Positions 19,808 through 28,473 of a DNA stretch of 64,000 nt are shown in pieces (the stretch's first letter is position 1; each line of letters opens with the position of its first letter). The notes below the pieces were generated by a model. That model saw only the letters and a program-made list of their open reading frames with translations. It searched no databases and was not told where the DNA came from. Origin of the DNA: Fluviicola sp. (GTDB lineage Bacteria > Bacteroidota > Bacteroidia > Flavobacteriales_D > Crocinitomicaceae); NCBI RefSeq assembly GCF_029266855.1, contig NZ_JAQSWB010000007.1:62001-126000 (forward strand), given 5' to 3'. The position numbers were made by a program, and so were the translations under genes.

Positions 19808-20629
19808 TTATAGTGTAAACGTAAGTCCGGTGCCTAAACTAATGATACCGAGCTGTCTTCTGAGGTTTACTTTCGACCAGATCTCTCTTCCTGAGAACCA
19901 ATATTCGGATTCTTCCATTGCCCGGAATTTTTTCCTGCTGAATTGAAAGGCATATTGGTAGCGGAGACCAACATGAAACAGGATTCGCTTTGTAAGCGGG
20001 TAATTCATTCTAAAACCGTACATAAAAACCAATCCCCGGAATTCCTCTGCCTGTGAATCCAGCAATTTGTCTTTTACCTGTGCAGTTTGACCGGGAAGCT
20101 GCGGGTCCATCAGCTCCACTTCCAAATTCCTGTCGGGAAATTGAATGAGTGAATAACCCACCCCAATTTCACTTGCAAAACCACAAGGAACCCGGCTGTC
20201 ATTTAATGAGATCAGAACTTTGGGCATGAAAATGCTTTCCCGGATGGGAAGATACGCCACTTTTGCCGATGCATATTCCGTGATCATCGTTCCAGTGGAA
20301 TCTTTGTAATTCCGGGTAATTTCATCTCTTGACTGCAAATTCACCTGGTAAAAACGTTGCGAGAATTCTAATCCGAAGCCCACCGATTCCGTGATTGCAA
20401 TATTTAAACTGGCTCTATATGCTACATCAAGCAGGTTGTAAGATCTGTTCAGCGTTCCCTTTTTGGAAACATAGCCTTTGCGTTCTCCAAAAATGTTCTG
20501 CAGGAGCGGAAACTGGCCTTGTCCGTCCAGTTCCAGAAAAATCCGGCGACCATAATAACCTACCTCCTGGGCATTTGAAAATGACGCACAGAATACCAGG
20601 CAGAAAAGAAGTCCTTTTTTAATAGTCAT
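19808..20629 (-). CDS. Outer-membrane beta-barrel-like protein
   Basis: A 273-residue protein with a signal peptide (residues 1-20, ending FSNAQ) and an alternating aromatic/hydrophilic pattern typical of outer-membrane beta-barrels (GFGLEFSQRFYQVNLQ, GVGYSLIQFPD, GLRYQYAFQFSRKKF), ending in ISLGTGLTFTL with a C-terminal hydrophobic-aromatic strand. Function unknown. Its start overlaps the stop of the M48 protease gene by 11 bases (20619-20629), so the two are translationally coupled with nadE in one transcript. Confidence 0.78.
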   Translation of the reverse strand: MTIKKGLLFCLVFCASFSNAQEVGYYGRRIFLELDGQGQFPLLQNIFGERKGYVSKKGTLNRSYNLLDVAYRASLNIAITESVGFGLEFSQRFYQVNLQSRDEITRNYKDSTGTMITEYASAKVAYLPIRESIFMPKVLISLNDSRVPCGFASEIGVGYSLIQFPDRNLEVELMDPQLPGQTAQVKDKLLDSQAEEFRGLVFMYGFRMNYPLTKRILFHVGLRYQYAFQFSRKKFRAMEESEYWFSGREIWSKVNLRRQLGIISLGTGLTFTL

Positions 20630-22877
20630 TTTTCGCCTGTTTTAATTGGTTAAACATGCCATTCAACCTCGAACCGATGCTGTGTTTGGACGCAGGCTCA
20701 TTGACATAATATGATCTGTCCAAAACCACTTCTCCCGTTTTCAAATCAAGAACATAGAATTGCCAGTCCGAGTAATGCCCTGAAAGAATCGCTATTGGAA
20801 AGTATACCAAGCCAACTGGAAGCAATACAGTAAACAATGCTATATTACCCGCATAAAGTTCCGGAGCGTATTTATGTTCGTATTCAAAAAACAATAATTT
20901 CTCCGTTTTAAACTTTGCCTTTATATCATTTAGTCCCGGAACATCTAACACGAAATAATCGTTTTCATGATCCGTAATTGCACGTGTCAGACTGCGCTGC
21001 AGCATCGAGTAGTTATTCCAGTCTTCCGCGCTTAATGTTTCCAGATCTTTCAGGCTTAAACTTTCTACATGAATGTTTAAATCGGCAGCATTTTCATAAA
21101 TCTCCCTGAAAACCAACTCCTTTGTCCGGAAGGTTTTGTACACGTCAATTTCAGTTGATCTTGTAGTCTCAAAAATTGCAGGCTGGAACAAGAGCATGGA
21201 ATCCATATTCAAATGAACTTCCTCGTCGTACTTGAAATATTCGAGGTTCTCCTGTTCGGCATCCGTCATTAAATTAAATTCATCCTTATCCTTGTCAAGC
21301 TTGCTTTTCCCTACCGAGAACTGCCCGAATTTCTTTACAAAATTGCTGTCCCGGAGAATATCAGAAATTCCGTACATGTAAAATTTGGCCGAATCGATCC
21401 CGAAATCCTCTGTTACGCCTTTGGATTGATTTTCAATCACGGCATACTTATCCCATTCTGCTGAATGCAGTTTGGACCTGGAAGAAGTGTCCTGCTTTAA
21501 TTCTTTCTGGTAAGCAAGGGTTTCATTGAAGTTTTTCGATGAAAATTTACTCATCTCAAAGTCATCGCTTTTGACCAATAAGTGAACGGCGGTTTCGTAA
21601 CACTTCTTTGCGACCAAATTACTGGTATCCGCATGATACGTATCGTAAATGATCCGCAAACCCATTGCAAGTTTCCCGGCTTTCGGAAGCGTAGAAATGA
21701 AATGATTCAGGACGGAAATTTGTCCTTCGTAGAACTTTGTTTTTTTACGGTTTATGGAGTATGAGCTCGTGGCATAACTGAAGGTCTCTTTCTTAATGGA
21801 AGATTTCATAATATCCAGCCAGGCCTGTGACTTAGCATTCCTTAAAAAGGCCGATTCCGGGTGTTTTTTCTCCAGGATATAAATCGCATAAAGTGCTTCA
21901 ATAGGTTCCTCCGCATAAACCTTGTTTAAGACATATTCAAACCTGGCAATATCGCGGATGTAGAAAAACTGAAGGCTGTCATTATACAAGATCTCCTTTT
22001 CCCAATCTTTAAATGTCGCTATTTGAGTGGAAACCTGTTCCTTTCTTTTTGCCAGGTTCGGGTGAGACATCAGGTAGTCATTGTATTTAAACTTTGCTGA
22101 AATTTCATTTCGTTTGAAATCAAAATACATATCCGGAACGTACATTTCATCCGTATTGAAATAGGTTTTATCCAGTTTTATTTCTTCGAAGGGCAAATAC
22201 GAATATAAGAGGACATCGAAGGTTTTATTTATTTCACCCGACCTGTATCCTGCATCATGAACCATTTTAACAGCCAAACGATCTGCTTCCAGTTCATTTT
22301 CTCTTGAGTAATTGCTTAAAAAACGAGCCTTTTCGTTATAAGAATAGAACTTTTCTTTACTTGCGTATTCAAAAAGATCCAGCACGTGGTGTTCCTGGTA
22401 ATGAATGATTTCATGCGATAATACGAAGGCCAATTGGGCTTCGGAAGTCAGCTGGGCAATCAATCCGGTTGTAACAAAAACAATTCCCTGCCGTGTTGAA
22501 AAAGCATTTGCTTCAGTAGAATTGTAAACATAAAAGCGCAATTTTCCTTCCAGATCACTTTCCCCGGCAATAAGCCTGTCTCCCAGGTTCTGCAGATAAG
22601 TGCTGAGGGTATCACCAAAGGTCACATTTCCGGAATGTAAAATTTCGTCAATGGAATAATTGATCTGTTCAACAAAGAACTCCCTTTTTCTCGGGCTCAA
22701 TGATTTCAGGTCTGTCCTGTCGTCCTGTTTAATTTTGGTTAATGTAGGATTGGAGAAATCTTTTGGGACCGGGCCTTTACTGCGCAGGGATTGGTAGTGA
22801 TTAAAATCTGTTTGGGCAGCTGACTGAAAGAAAACGATCAAAAAGCCCGCAAAAAGTATTTTTCCGCAACTCAGCAT
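20619..22877 (-). CDS. M48-family metalloprotease with long C-terminal region
   Basis: Zinc-dependent peptidase of the M48 (HtpX/Oma1/BepA-like) family, exported. Counted from the ATG at 22875-22877 the protein has 752 residues: signal peptide 1-22 (ending FFQSAAQ), an M48 domain with the zinc motif HEIIH at 155-159 and the third ligand Glu197 in ELEADRLA, and then about 500 residues without clear family signature but with long helical stretches. A TTG eight codons upstream is rejected since the ATG overlaps the nadE stop neatly. By analogy with BepA it may act in outer-membrane protein quality control; the linked barrel gene is compatible, but this is inference. Confidence 0.85.
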   Translation of the reverse strand: MLSCGKILFAGFLIVFFQSAAQTDFNHYQSLRSKGPVPKDFSNPTLTKIKQDDRTDLKSLSPRKREFFVEQINYSIDEILHSGNVTFGDTLSTYLQNLGDRLIAGESDLEGKLRFYVYNSTEANAFSTRQGIVFVTTGLIAQLTSEAQLAFVLSHEIIHYQEHHVLDLFEYASKEKFYSYNEKARFLSNYSRENELEADRLAVKMVHDAGYRSGEINKTFDVLLYSYLPFEEIKLDKTYFNTDEMYVPDMYFDFKRNEISAKFKYNDYLMSHPNLAKRKEQVSTQIATFKDWEKEILYNDSLQFFYIRDIARFEYVLNKVYAEEPIEALYAIYILEKKHPESAFLRNAKSQAWLDIMKSSIKKETFSYATSSYSINRKKTKFYEGQISVLNHFISTLPKAGKLAMGLRIIYDTYHADTSNLVAKKCYETAVHLLVKSDDFEMSKFSSKNFNETLAYQKELKQDTSSRSKLHSAEWDKYAVIENQSKGVTEDFGIDSAKFYMYGISDILRDSNFVKKFGQFSVGKSKLDKDKDEFNLMTDAEQENLEYFKYDEEVHLNMDSMLLFQPAIFETTRSTEIDVYKTFRTKELVFREIYENAADLNIHVESLSLKDLETLSAEDWNNYSMLQRSLTRAITDHENDYFVLDVPGLNDIKAKFKTEKLLFFEYEHKYAPELYAGNIALFTVLLPVGLVYFPIAILSGHYSDWQFYVLDLKTGEVVLDRSYYVNEPASKHSIGSRLNGMFNQLKQAKNDY

Positions 22878-23650
22878 TTGATATTCTCCGGAAGTAAACA
22901 AACTGGAATCGGTTCCATTTTGTGCTTATTGGCCTTATTCAGTTTCCGGTAAATTGCCAGAACCTCTTTTTGGCGTTGATTCAATGTTTCTTCGTTTCCA
23001 TTAAAATCCATCGCCCATTCCAGTTCCGGGTAAGTAGCTCCTATCTGATCTTCATCGGAACGTCCGTCTTCCCATAAACCATCCGTAGGTTTTGCAGTTA
23101 AAATAGAATCGACAATATTTAGTGCGCCGGCTAATTCAAACACCTCTGTTTTGGTCAGATCAGCTATCGGGCTCAGATCCACTCCTCCATCACCGTACTT
23201 GGTGAAAAAGCCCACTCCGAAATCTTCAATTTTATTCCCGGTTCCGGTAACCAAAAGTCCGTGAGTCTGACCTAAGGCATACAAAGTTGTCATTCTTAAT
23301 CTTGCCCTGGAGTTTGCCATTGCAAGGTGGTTTTCAACTGTACGGGAAGGAAATGTTTTCTCAAGATGGTGAAAGGTATCCGTTAAATCAATTGTTTGCG
23401 CTTCAACATTGGAAAAATTAGTCAGCAACCAGTCAATGTGTTCAGTAGCCCTGCTCAATTCGGCCTTTGGCTGACGGATCGGCATATTCAGGACCAGTAC
23501 TTTCATTCCTGTTCTTGCGCACAAAGCCGAAGTAACTGCACTGTCTACTCCTCCGGATATGCCGACAACAAACCCGTTTACTCCTGCATCTAATGCGTAT
23601 TGTTTCAACCAATTTGATATATAATCGATTACTTGTAGTTCCTTTTCCAT
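22871..23650 (-). CDS. nadE: NAD(+) synthase, ammonia-dependent type
   Basis: Last step of NAD synthesis: amidation of nicotinate adenine dinucleotide. The 259-residue protein has the ATP-pyrophosphatase motif GISGGVDSAVTSALC near residue 28, TGTGNKIEDFGVGFFTKYGDGG and the LSPIADLTKTEV block. There is no glutaminase domain, so free ammonia or another amide source is used. It is the first gene of a three-gene overlapping operon with the M48 protease and a barrel protein. It lies close to gldB/gldC, an arrangement I recall from F. johnsoniae. Confidence 0.95.
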   Translation of the reverse strand: MEKELQVIDYISNWLKQYALDAGVNGFVVGISGGVDSAVTSALCARTGMKVLVLNMPIRQPKAELSRATEHIDWLLTNFSNVEAQTIDLTDTFHHLEKTFPSRTVENHLAMANSRARLRMTTLYALGQTHGLLVTGTGNKIEDFGVGFFTKYGDGGVDLSPIADLTKTEVFELAGALNIVDSILTAKPTDGLWEDGRSDEDQIGATYPELEWAMDFNGNEETLNQRQKEVLAIYRKLNKANKHKMEPIPVCLLPENIKC

Positions 23651-23675
23651 AAATCTCGATAGTAAAAATAAAAAA

Positions 23676-23708
23676 AAATCCCGTCCCGGCTAAGCCGAAA
23701 CGGGATTT
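23676..23708 (-). terminator. Rho-independent terminator after the PorT-like gene
   Basis: On the minus strand AAATCCCGT pairs with ACGGGATTT (9 bp), with an inner CGGC/GCCG stem, followed by a T-rich tract. It ends the gene at 23732 and insulates nadE. Confidence 0.85.
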
Positions 23709-23731
23709 CTAAGAACTAATCTTGTATTTAT

Positions 23732-24595
23732 TTAGAACAAAATTCCAATTTTCAAACAAAACTGAGTTTGCGTGGTTTTCAAGCCAAAATAATCGCTTGA
23801 ACCAGGATTCCTGTTGAATAATGTTTTGTTTTTTCCGCTACCTTCAATATTGATCGGTGTTAACCCGTAATAAAATCCAAGTTCGGCAAACAACATCGTG
23901 CTTCCTGTGAATGTCCATTGAGCACCACCTGCTACACCTAAAGAGCAACGAATAGCACTTACGTCGTTTCCGTAAGGTGTTTTCATTCCTTCCATTTCAG
24001 AACTTGTTGACGGATAAAGCGGTGATCCTGCTTCGATCATATCAATATCATCTCCTGTAGCACCGTTACCGAAAATATTTCCCTGGTCTATTTTAGTGGA
24101 TTTAACCAGGAAACTCGTTCTTGCTCCGAATTTTCCATAGTAACGGAAATCACCCAATGCATTTGTTCTAAAGATCAGCATCGTTGGAATCGTTACATAG
24201 ATATTCTTATACTTTCTTCCGGTAAGTTCAAAAACCTGGTACTTACTCATGTTGCTTTCATCACCGTTCAGATCTTCCTCCTGGATGATCTTACTGTCAC
24301 TATACAAATAATAGTTCGATCCATTCAGTGTGGTCATGCCAATGCGATACGATTCGAAATCAAATTCCAATCCAGTTGCAAAACCGATATTGTCATTGAA
24401 GTTGAAGTTGATATTTAAACCAAAGGCGTTTTGCACACCAACACCGTCTTTTTCAATTCGTTTGGTTCCCGGTTTCGTGAAATTCAGGCCTAATTGATAG
24501 GCAATTCCCATATTCACTTTCTTATCCGTAGCCTCCTGAGCGAAAATTGAAGCTGAGATACTTACAGCTAAACATGTTACTATTAATCTTTTCAT
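23732..24595 (-). CDS. Outer-membrane beta-barrel protein, PorT-like
   Basis: A 287-residue protein with signal peptide (1-19, ending SIFAQ) and the pattern of the outer-membrane beta-barrel/PorT group: YQLGLNFTKPGTKR, GLNINFNFNDNIGFATGLEFDFES, VTIPTMLIFRTNALGDFRYYGKFGARTSFLV, and a closing strand FCLKIGILF. The IPTMLIFRT and GKFGAR elements are common in this family. It is divergent from gldB and has its own terminator. Involvement in T9SS (as for PorT) is possible but many paralogues serve other or unknown roles. Confidence 0.78.
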   Translation of the reverse strand: MKRLIVTCLAVSISASIFAQEATDKKVNMGIAYQLGLNFTKPGTKRIEKDGVGVQNAFGLNINFNFNDNIGFATGLEFDFESYRIGMTTLNGSNYYLYSDSKIIQEEDLNGDESNMSKYQVFELTGRKYKNIYVTIPTMLIFRTNALGDFRYYGKFGARTSFLVKSTKIDQGNIFGNGATGDDIDMIEAGSPLYPSTSSEMEGMKTPYGNDVSAIRCSLGVAGGAQWTFTGSTMLFAELGFYYGLTPINIEGSGKNKTLFNRNPGSSDYFGLKTTQTQFCLKIGILF

Positions 24596-24648
24596 AAGTT
24601 ATATAAAAGTGAATCAAATATAGTTTCTTTCATTGAGACTAGAATGAT

Positions 24649-24656
24649 TATTTTTG
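24649..24656 (+). promoter_or_regulatory. gldB -7 element
   Basis: TATTTTTG fits TAnnTTTG and ends 6 bp before the ATG at 24663. Transcription would start at or beside the ATG, so the mRNA may be almost leaderless, or the ATG at 24672 is the real start. A weak TTTC at 24628 is the only -33 candidate. Confidence 0.55.
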
Positions 24657-24662
24657 ACCAAT

Positions 24663-25691
24663 ATGAAATTTATGCGAAAAACAGGATTACACTCTTTATT
24701 ATTCGTTTCCGGGTTGCTTTTACTCCAATCCTGTTCCGATGATCTGTTGGAGGTTGATATTTCTGGAAGTACTTATCAATTGGAAAGCATTCAACTGGAC
24801 AGTACGATTAAACACACTCCTGAAGAAAGATTAGATTCGAAAGTCAGCGAGTTATCTCAAAAAATACCCGAGATCATCGATTATCAATTCTATTACTGTT
24901 ACAAAACGGGCTTGCCCAAAGACAGTGTATTCCAGGTAAACTGGGCAGACCTGACCCACAATCCGTATTACAAAAGGTTGTCTGAAAGAATCGATGAAAA
25001 ATTTCCAACCCCTGCTGATTCAAAAAAAATCATCGAGGATGGTTTCAAACGCATTCATATTCACCTGCCTGAAGCTAAACTGCCGAAAACAGTGGTTTTC
25101 ATGAATTCCTTTTTCTCCTCCAGCATGTACTGTACAAAGAATGAAATCGGAGTTGGATTGGAACGTTACCTGGGATCAAATACCGATGTAATAAAAGAAC
25201 TTCCGCCTGATGTTTTTTATGAATGGATCAAAGAAGCCATGGAGCCGGAATACCTTGAACGGGATGCGCTTTGTGCCTGGATCATGACTCATATATGTGA
25301 GCCCGGAAAAGACATGAATAACATGGAAGCAATGATCCAGTGGGGAAAGATCCTGTATCTCACAAAAGCGGCTTTACCCCAACTGGAGGAACACATCCTG
25401 CTCAGATATAATGCTGCGGATTATCAGTGGGCACTAGACCATGAGCGCTCTTTTTGGGAATCCATCGTAAAACAAAATAAGCTGTTCATCAAAAGTGAGA
25501 CCGACCAGGCTGCATTTTTACAGGAGGCACCGTTCACTTCGGGCTTCGATCAAAAAGGTCCGGATCGGCTCGGACAATTTTTAGGATACCGGATTGTTTG
25601 CAGTTATCTGGAACAATATGATGTAACTTTACAGGAACTTCTCAAAAAACCTTACAACGAATTATTATCAGAATACGAAATAGAGGACTAG
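24663..25691 (+). CDS. gldB: GldB, gliding motility lipoprotein
   Basis: Lipoprotein required for gliding motility and stability of the motility machinery in F. johnsoniae; biochemical role not known. From the ATG at 24663 the product has 342 residues with a lipoprotein signal LLLLQSC (Cys24) and then a soluble domain with family-typical blocks RIHIHLPEAKLPKTVVFMNSF and GVGLERYLG and HERSFWESIVKQNKLF. The upstream in-frame TTG lies inside the promoter element and is not used. An ATG at 24672 is an alternative start. gldC follows after 99 bp with its own -7 element. Confidence 0.9.
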   Translation: MKFMRKTGLHSLLFVSGLLLLQSCSDDLLEVDISGSTYQLESIQLDSTIKHTPEERLDSKVSELSQKIPEIIDYQFYYCYKTGLPKDSVFQVNWADLTHNPYYKRLSERIDEKFPTPADSKKIIEDGFKRIHIHLPEAKLPKTVVFMNSFFSSSMYCTKNEIGVGLERYLGSNTDVIKELPPDVFYEWIKEAMEPEYLERDALCAWIMTHICEPGKDMNNMEAMIQWGKILYLTKAALPQLEEHILLRYNAADYQWALDHERSFWESIVKQNKLFIKSETDQAAFLQEAPFTSGFDQKGPDRLGQFLGYRIVCSYLEQYDVTLQELLKKPYNELLSEYEIED

Positions 25692-25758
25692 GCAACAGTA
25701 CTCAGGCAATAGTTGCAGATACTCTTGTTTGACATACACAACTTTGTTCTCGAATAAC

Positions 25759-25766
25759 TAATTTTG
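25759..25766 (+). promoter_or_regulatory. gldC -7 element
   Basis: TAATTTTG matches TAnnTTTG, 24 bp ahead of the gldC ATG at 25791; the TTTG copies upstream are at poor spacings (12 and 27). Confidence 0.45.
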
Positions 25767-25790
25767 CAAAACATTCATAACACAACAAAA

Positions 25791-26141
25791 ATGGAAGAAG
25801 AAATAGTAAGCAAACAATCTTCAATAACTGTTCAAATTGGGCTTAACGCAAACAACTTACCTTTAGAAATGCACTGGACCGCTGATGATGGCGGAATTAC
25901 AAATGCCCCGGCAAAAGCAATGATGCTTTCCTTGTGGAATCCGGAAGACAACAATACGATGAAAATTGACCTTTGGACAAAAGATATGTCTGTTGAGGAA
26001 ATGAAACAGTTCTTTCATCAGACGCTGCTTACAATGGCTGATACTTTCGAAAAAGCAACTGGTGAAAATTTGATCTCCGAAGATTTAAGGGATTATTGCT
26101 ACCACTTCGCAGAGAAGATGGATATATTGCCAGAGAAATAA
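25791..26141 (+). CDS. gldC: GldC, gliding motility-associated protein
   Basis: Small soluble protein that increases gliding efficiency in F. johnsoniae; exact activity unknown. The 116-residue product lacks signal peptide and membrane segments and shows the family pattern ITVQIGLNANNLPLEMHWTA, GGITNAPAKAMMLSLW, TLWTKDM-type middle section and a C-terminal helix ending DYCYHFAEKM. I chose the ATG at 25791 over a TTG nine codons earlier that lies in the -7 element. It follows gldB, as in other gliding Bacteroidota, and is closed by a bidirectional terminator. Confidence 0.92.
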   Translation: MEEEIVSKQSSITVQIGLNANNLPLEMHWTADDGGITNAPAKAMMLSLWNPEDNNTMKIDLWTKDMSVEEMKQFFHQTLLTMADTFEKATGENLISEDLRDYCYHFAEKMDILPEK

Positions 26142-26149
26142 TTAGACTT

Positions 26150-26270
26150 TAAGACTTCAGGATTTTAAGATCTTAGGACTTAGTATCCGCAAATAAAAAA
26201 GCCTTTGGAAATCCAAAGGCTTTTTTGGACTCAGATCCAGTCCTAACATCTTGATGTCTTAATATCCTGA
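26150..26270. repeat. Long imperfect inverted repeat around the gldC terminator
   Basis: Arms of about 35-40 bases (GACTTCAGGATTTTAAGATC... on the left; ...GTCTTAATATCCTGAAATC on the right) flank the perfect terminator hairpin at 26195-26226. The arm sequence belongs to a dispersed intergenic family also seen near 45310, 49750, 51050 and 62907. Confidence 0.7.
26195..26226. terminator. Bidirectional terminator between gldC and the S46 peptidase gene
   Basis: A 15-bp perfect stem (AAAAAAGCCTTTGGA and complement) with a two-base loop gives A6 and T6 flanks, so it works in both directions for the two convergent genes. Confidence 0.92.
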
Positions 26271-26273
26271 AAT

Positions 26274-28394
26274 CTATTTCACCAATACCATTTCGTCCAC
26301 CAAATGCTTCGCGCCGCAATACACGTCTATTACCCACATAACATAGCGGATATCCACCACAATGTTTCTGCAGCGATTCGGGTCGAAGTAAAAATCACTC
26401 ATTGTACTTTCCCAGCTTCTGTCGAAGTTCAATCCCATCAGATTCCCGTTCGCATCCAGGACAGGAGATCCCGAATTCCCACCGGTTGTATGATTTGAAC
26501 CTGTAAAGCACACCCAAAGCTCTCCGTTTTGGGAATAATTCCCATAATTCTTTGCCTTATACAAATCGATCATGCGCTGATCCAGGTCAAAATCCGGATT
26601 CCCGGTACTGTGCTTGTCGATCATTCCTTTAAGCGTCGTATGCTCGGTATAAGCCATTCCATCCACTGGGGCAGAACCTTCCAGTAAACCATACGTCACG
26701 CGCAAAGTAGAGTTTGCATCCGGCCAGTTCTTTCCATCAGGGAACATTTTTAATTTCCCCTCAACAAAATCTTTCAGCAAAGCATCCATCTCAATATTGT
26801 AGTCATTTGAACCTGCAGCGATTTCGCTGCGCATCAGAGAAAAGCTTTCCACAAACAATTTGTATCCGGGATCTTTTGCCAGTTTTGAAAAGGACTTTTC
26901 CGTTAACTTGCTTAAGAAGGCAACATATTTTTCCTTGTTTACAAAAATCGATTTTGAATAAATTGCCTCTGAAAGCTTTGCGTTATTTAAAGATGGAACA
27001 ACAAATCGCTGGTCCAGGTAATTTTTGAAAGTTGGTGTCAGAACGTCAAAGATTCCCTTATCTACATTTACATCGTAATTCTTAAAGAAATTATCGGCGC
27101 CTTTGATCATCGCCTGAACTTTTGCATCCAGTTCATTGGTCGCACGGTATTTGCCATAATTTCGTTCCAGGTCTTCCATGCCTCTTGCGAGACGGAAATA
27201 CTCAGGCCCCACGAACAGGTATTCGACAAACAAGGTGTAATTGAATTCGTAGACTCCTTTCTCCTCAACCAATTTATTCATCCGGTCAATTAGCGGTCCA
27301 TAACGGTTCCATTCATCCTTTGAATTTGCTTTTGCAATGTATTCCGCTTCAAATTTCTTCTTTAAGGAAACAGCATCCAATTGTTTCAATCCGTCGATCT
27401 GACCGATGTATTTTTTCCACGCATTTGCTATGCGGGCTTGTTTTGCCATGTATTGAATCCGGGTTAAATCGGATTTGGTCATTGCTTCATTGATCACACC
27501 CAGGCTTTTCGTACGCATATCGATTTCCATCGGTCTTTGTTTCTCGATATAATACTTCAGGTTTCCGGATGTCAAATGCTGTTCGGTTTGTCCGGGGAAA
27601 CCATAAACCATTGTGAAATCTCCCTTTTTTCTGTCGTTGAAAGCAATCTTCAAATGTTTGATCGGAGTATAGGGAACATTTTCCGTGCTGTAATCAGCCG
27701 GTTTATTGTCTTTACCTGCATAGATACGAAAAACAGAGAAATCGCCCGTATGTCTTGGCCAAACCCAGTTATCCGTATCGCCACCAAACTTTCCGATAGA
27801 ACTTGGAGGAGCCCCCACCAGGCGCACATCCTTGAAAACTTCCTTTACCATCAGGTAAAAGCTGTTTCCGTAATCAAAAGCCTGAACATCTGCCTGATAA
27901 TGCGTGCCTCTTGTTGCGTCTTCAATCAGTTTCTGCATGTTTCTTTTCAGGACCTCCCCGATCTTATTTCCATCTTCCAATCCCTGGATTCCAAACATCA
28001 TCGCTTCCGTAACGTCTTCAATGCGAACGATCCGTGTAGCAGTGAGTCCGGCATTCGGAAGTTCATCACTAAACTGTTTCGCCCAAAAACCGTTTTTCAG
28101 GTAGTCGTGTTCTGTCGACGAATGTCTTTGAACAGCATCCAAACCACAGTGGTGATTGGTCAGCAGCAATCCTTTTTCCGAAACCAATTCGGCAGTACAT
28201 CCACCGCCAAAATGCATAATTGCATCCTTCAGGGAAGCATTGTTAACAGAATAGATATCCGCAGCCGAAAGTTTCATTCCTTTTGCCTTCATATCAGATT
28301 CGAAAGCCTGAAGCAAAGAAGGAATAAGCATACCCTCTTCTGCACGAAGAGCAAAGCTTAGAAATACTATAAAACCAACCAAGTAATTTTTCAT
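26274..28394 (-). CDS. S46-family dipeptidyl-peptidase, DPP11-type
   Basis: Exported serine peptidase that removes dipeptides from N-termini. From the ATG at 28392-28394 it has 706 residues: signal peptide 1-18 (ending ALRA), catalytic His in LLTNHHCG (81/82), Asp in RHTGDFSVFR (218) and Ser641 in GNSGSP. Residue 659, 18 after the catalytic serine, is Arg (context NFDRSWE). In this family Arg at that place marks DPP11, which prefers Asp or Glu before the cut, while Gly marks DPP7. A much longer upstream reading frame covers the promoter and the divergent gene and is rejected. Likely periplasmic, feeding amino-acid uptake. Confidence 0.93.
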   Translation of the reverse strand: MKNYLVGFIVFLSFALRAEEGMLIPSLLQAFESDMKAKGMKLSAADIYSVNNASLKDAIMHFGGGCTAELVSEKGLLLTNHHCGLDAVQRHSSTEHDYLKNGFWAKQFSDELPNAGLTATRIVRIEDVTEAMMFGIQGLEDGNKIGEVLKRNMQKLIEDATRGTHYQADVQAFDYGNSFYLMVKEVFKDVRLVGAPPSSIGKFGGDTDNWVWPRHTGDFSVFRIYAGKDNKPADYSTENVPYTPIKHLKIAFNDRKKGDFTMVYGFPGQTEQHLTSGNLKYYIEKQRPMEIDMRTKSLGVINEAMTKSDLTRIQYMAKQARIANAWKKYIGQIDGLKQLDAVSLKKKFEAEYIAKANSKDEWNRYGPLIDRMNKLVEEKGVYEFNYTLFVEYLFVGPEYFRLARGMEDLERNYGKYRATNELDAKVQAMIKGADNFFKNYDVNVDKGIFDVLTPTFKNYLDQRFVVPSLNNAKLSEAIYSKSIFVNKEKYVAFLSKLTEKSFSKLAKDPGYKLFVESFSLMRSEIAAGSNDYNIEMDALLKDFVEGKLKMFPDGKNWPDANSTLRVTYGLLEGSAPVDGMAYTEHTTLKGMIDKHSTGNPDFDLDQRMIDLYKAKNYGNYSQNGELWVCFTGSNHTTGGNSGSPVLDANGNLMGLNFDRSWESTMSDFYFDPNRCRNIVVDIRYVMWVIDVYCGAKHLVDEMVLVK

Positions 28395-28409
28395 ATTCAC
28401 AATTTTGGT

Positions 28410-28417
28410 CAAATATA
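28410..28417 (-). promoter_or_regulatory. S46 peptidase gene -7 element
   Basis: On the minus strand TATATTTG fits TAnnTTTG 15 bp before the ATG. No well-spaced TTG -33 box. Confidence 0.5.
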
Positions 28418-28473
28418 CCAATACCCTGCCAAAACGTGTTGTTAGATTCAACCCTTTTTCGCATTTTTGCTTT

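Noticed and set aside
27537-28361. 274-codon plus-strand frame antisense to the S46 peptidase gene
   Set aside because: No family motif, and the opposite strand encodes a complete S46 enzyme with all catalytic residues.
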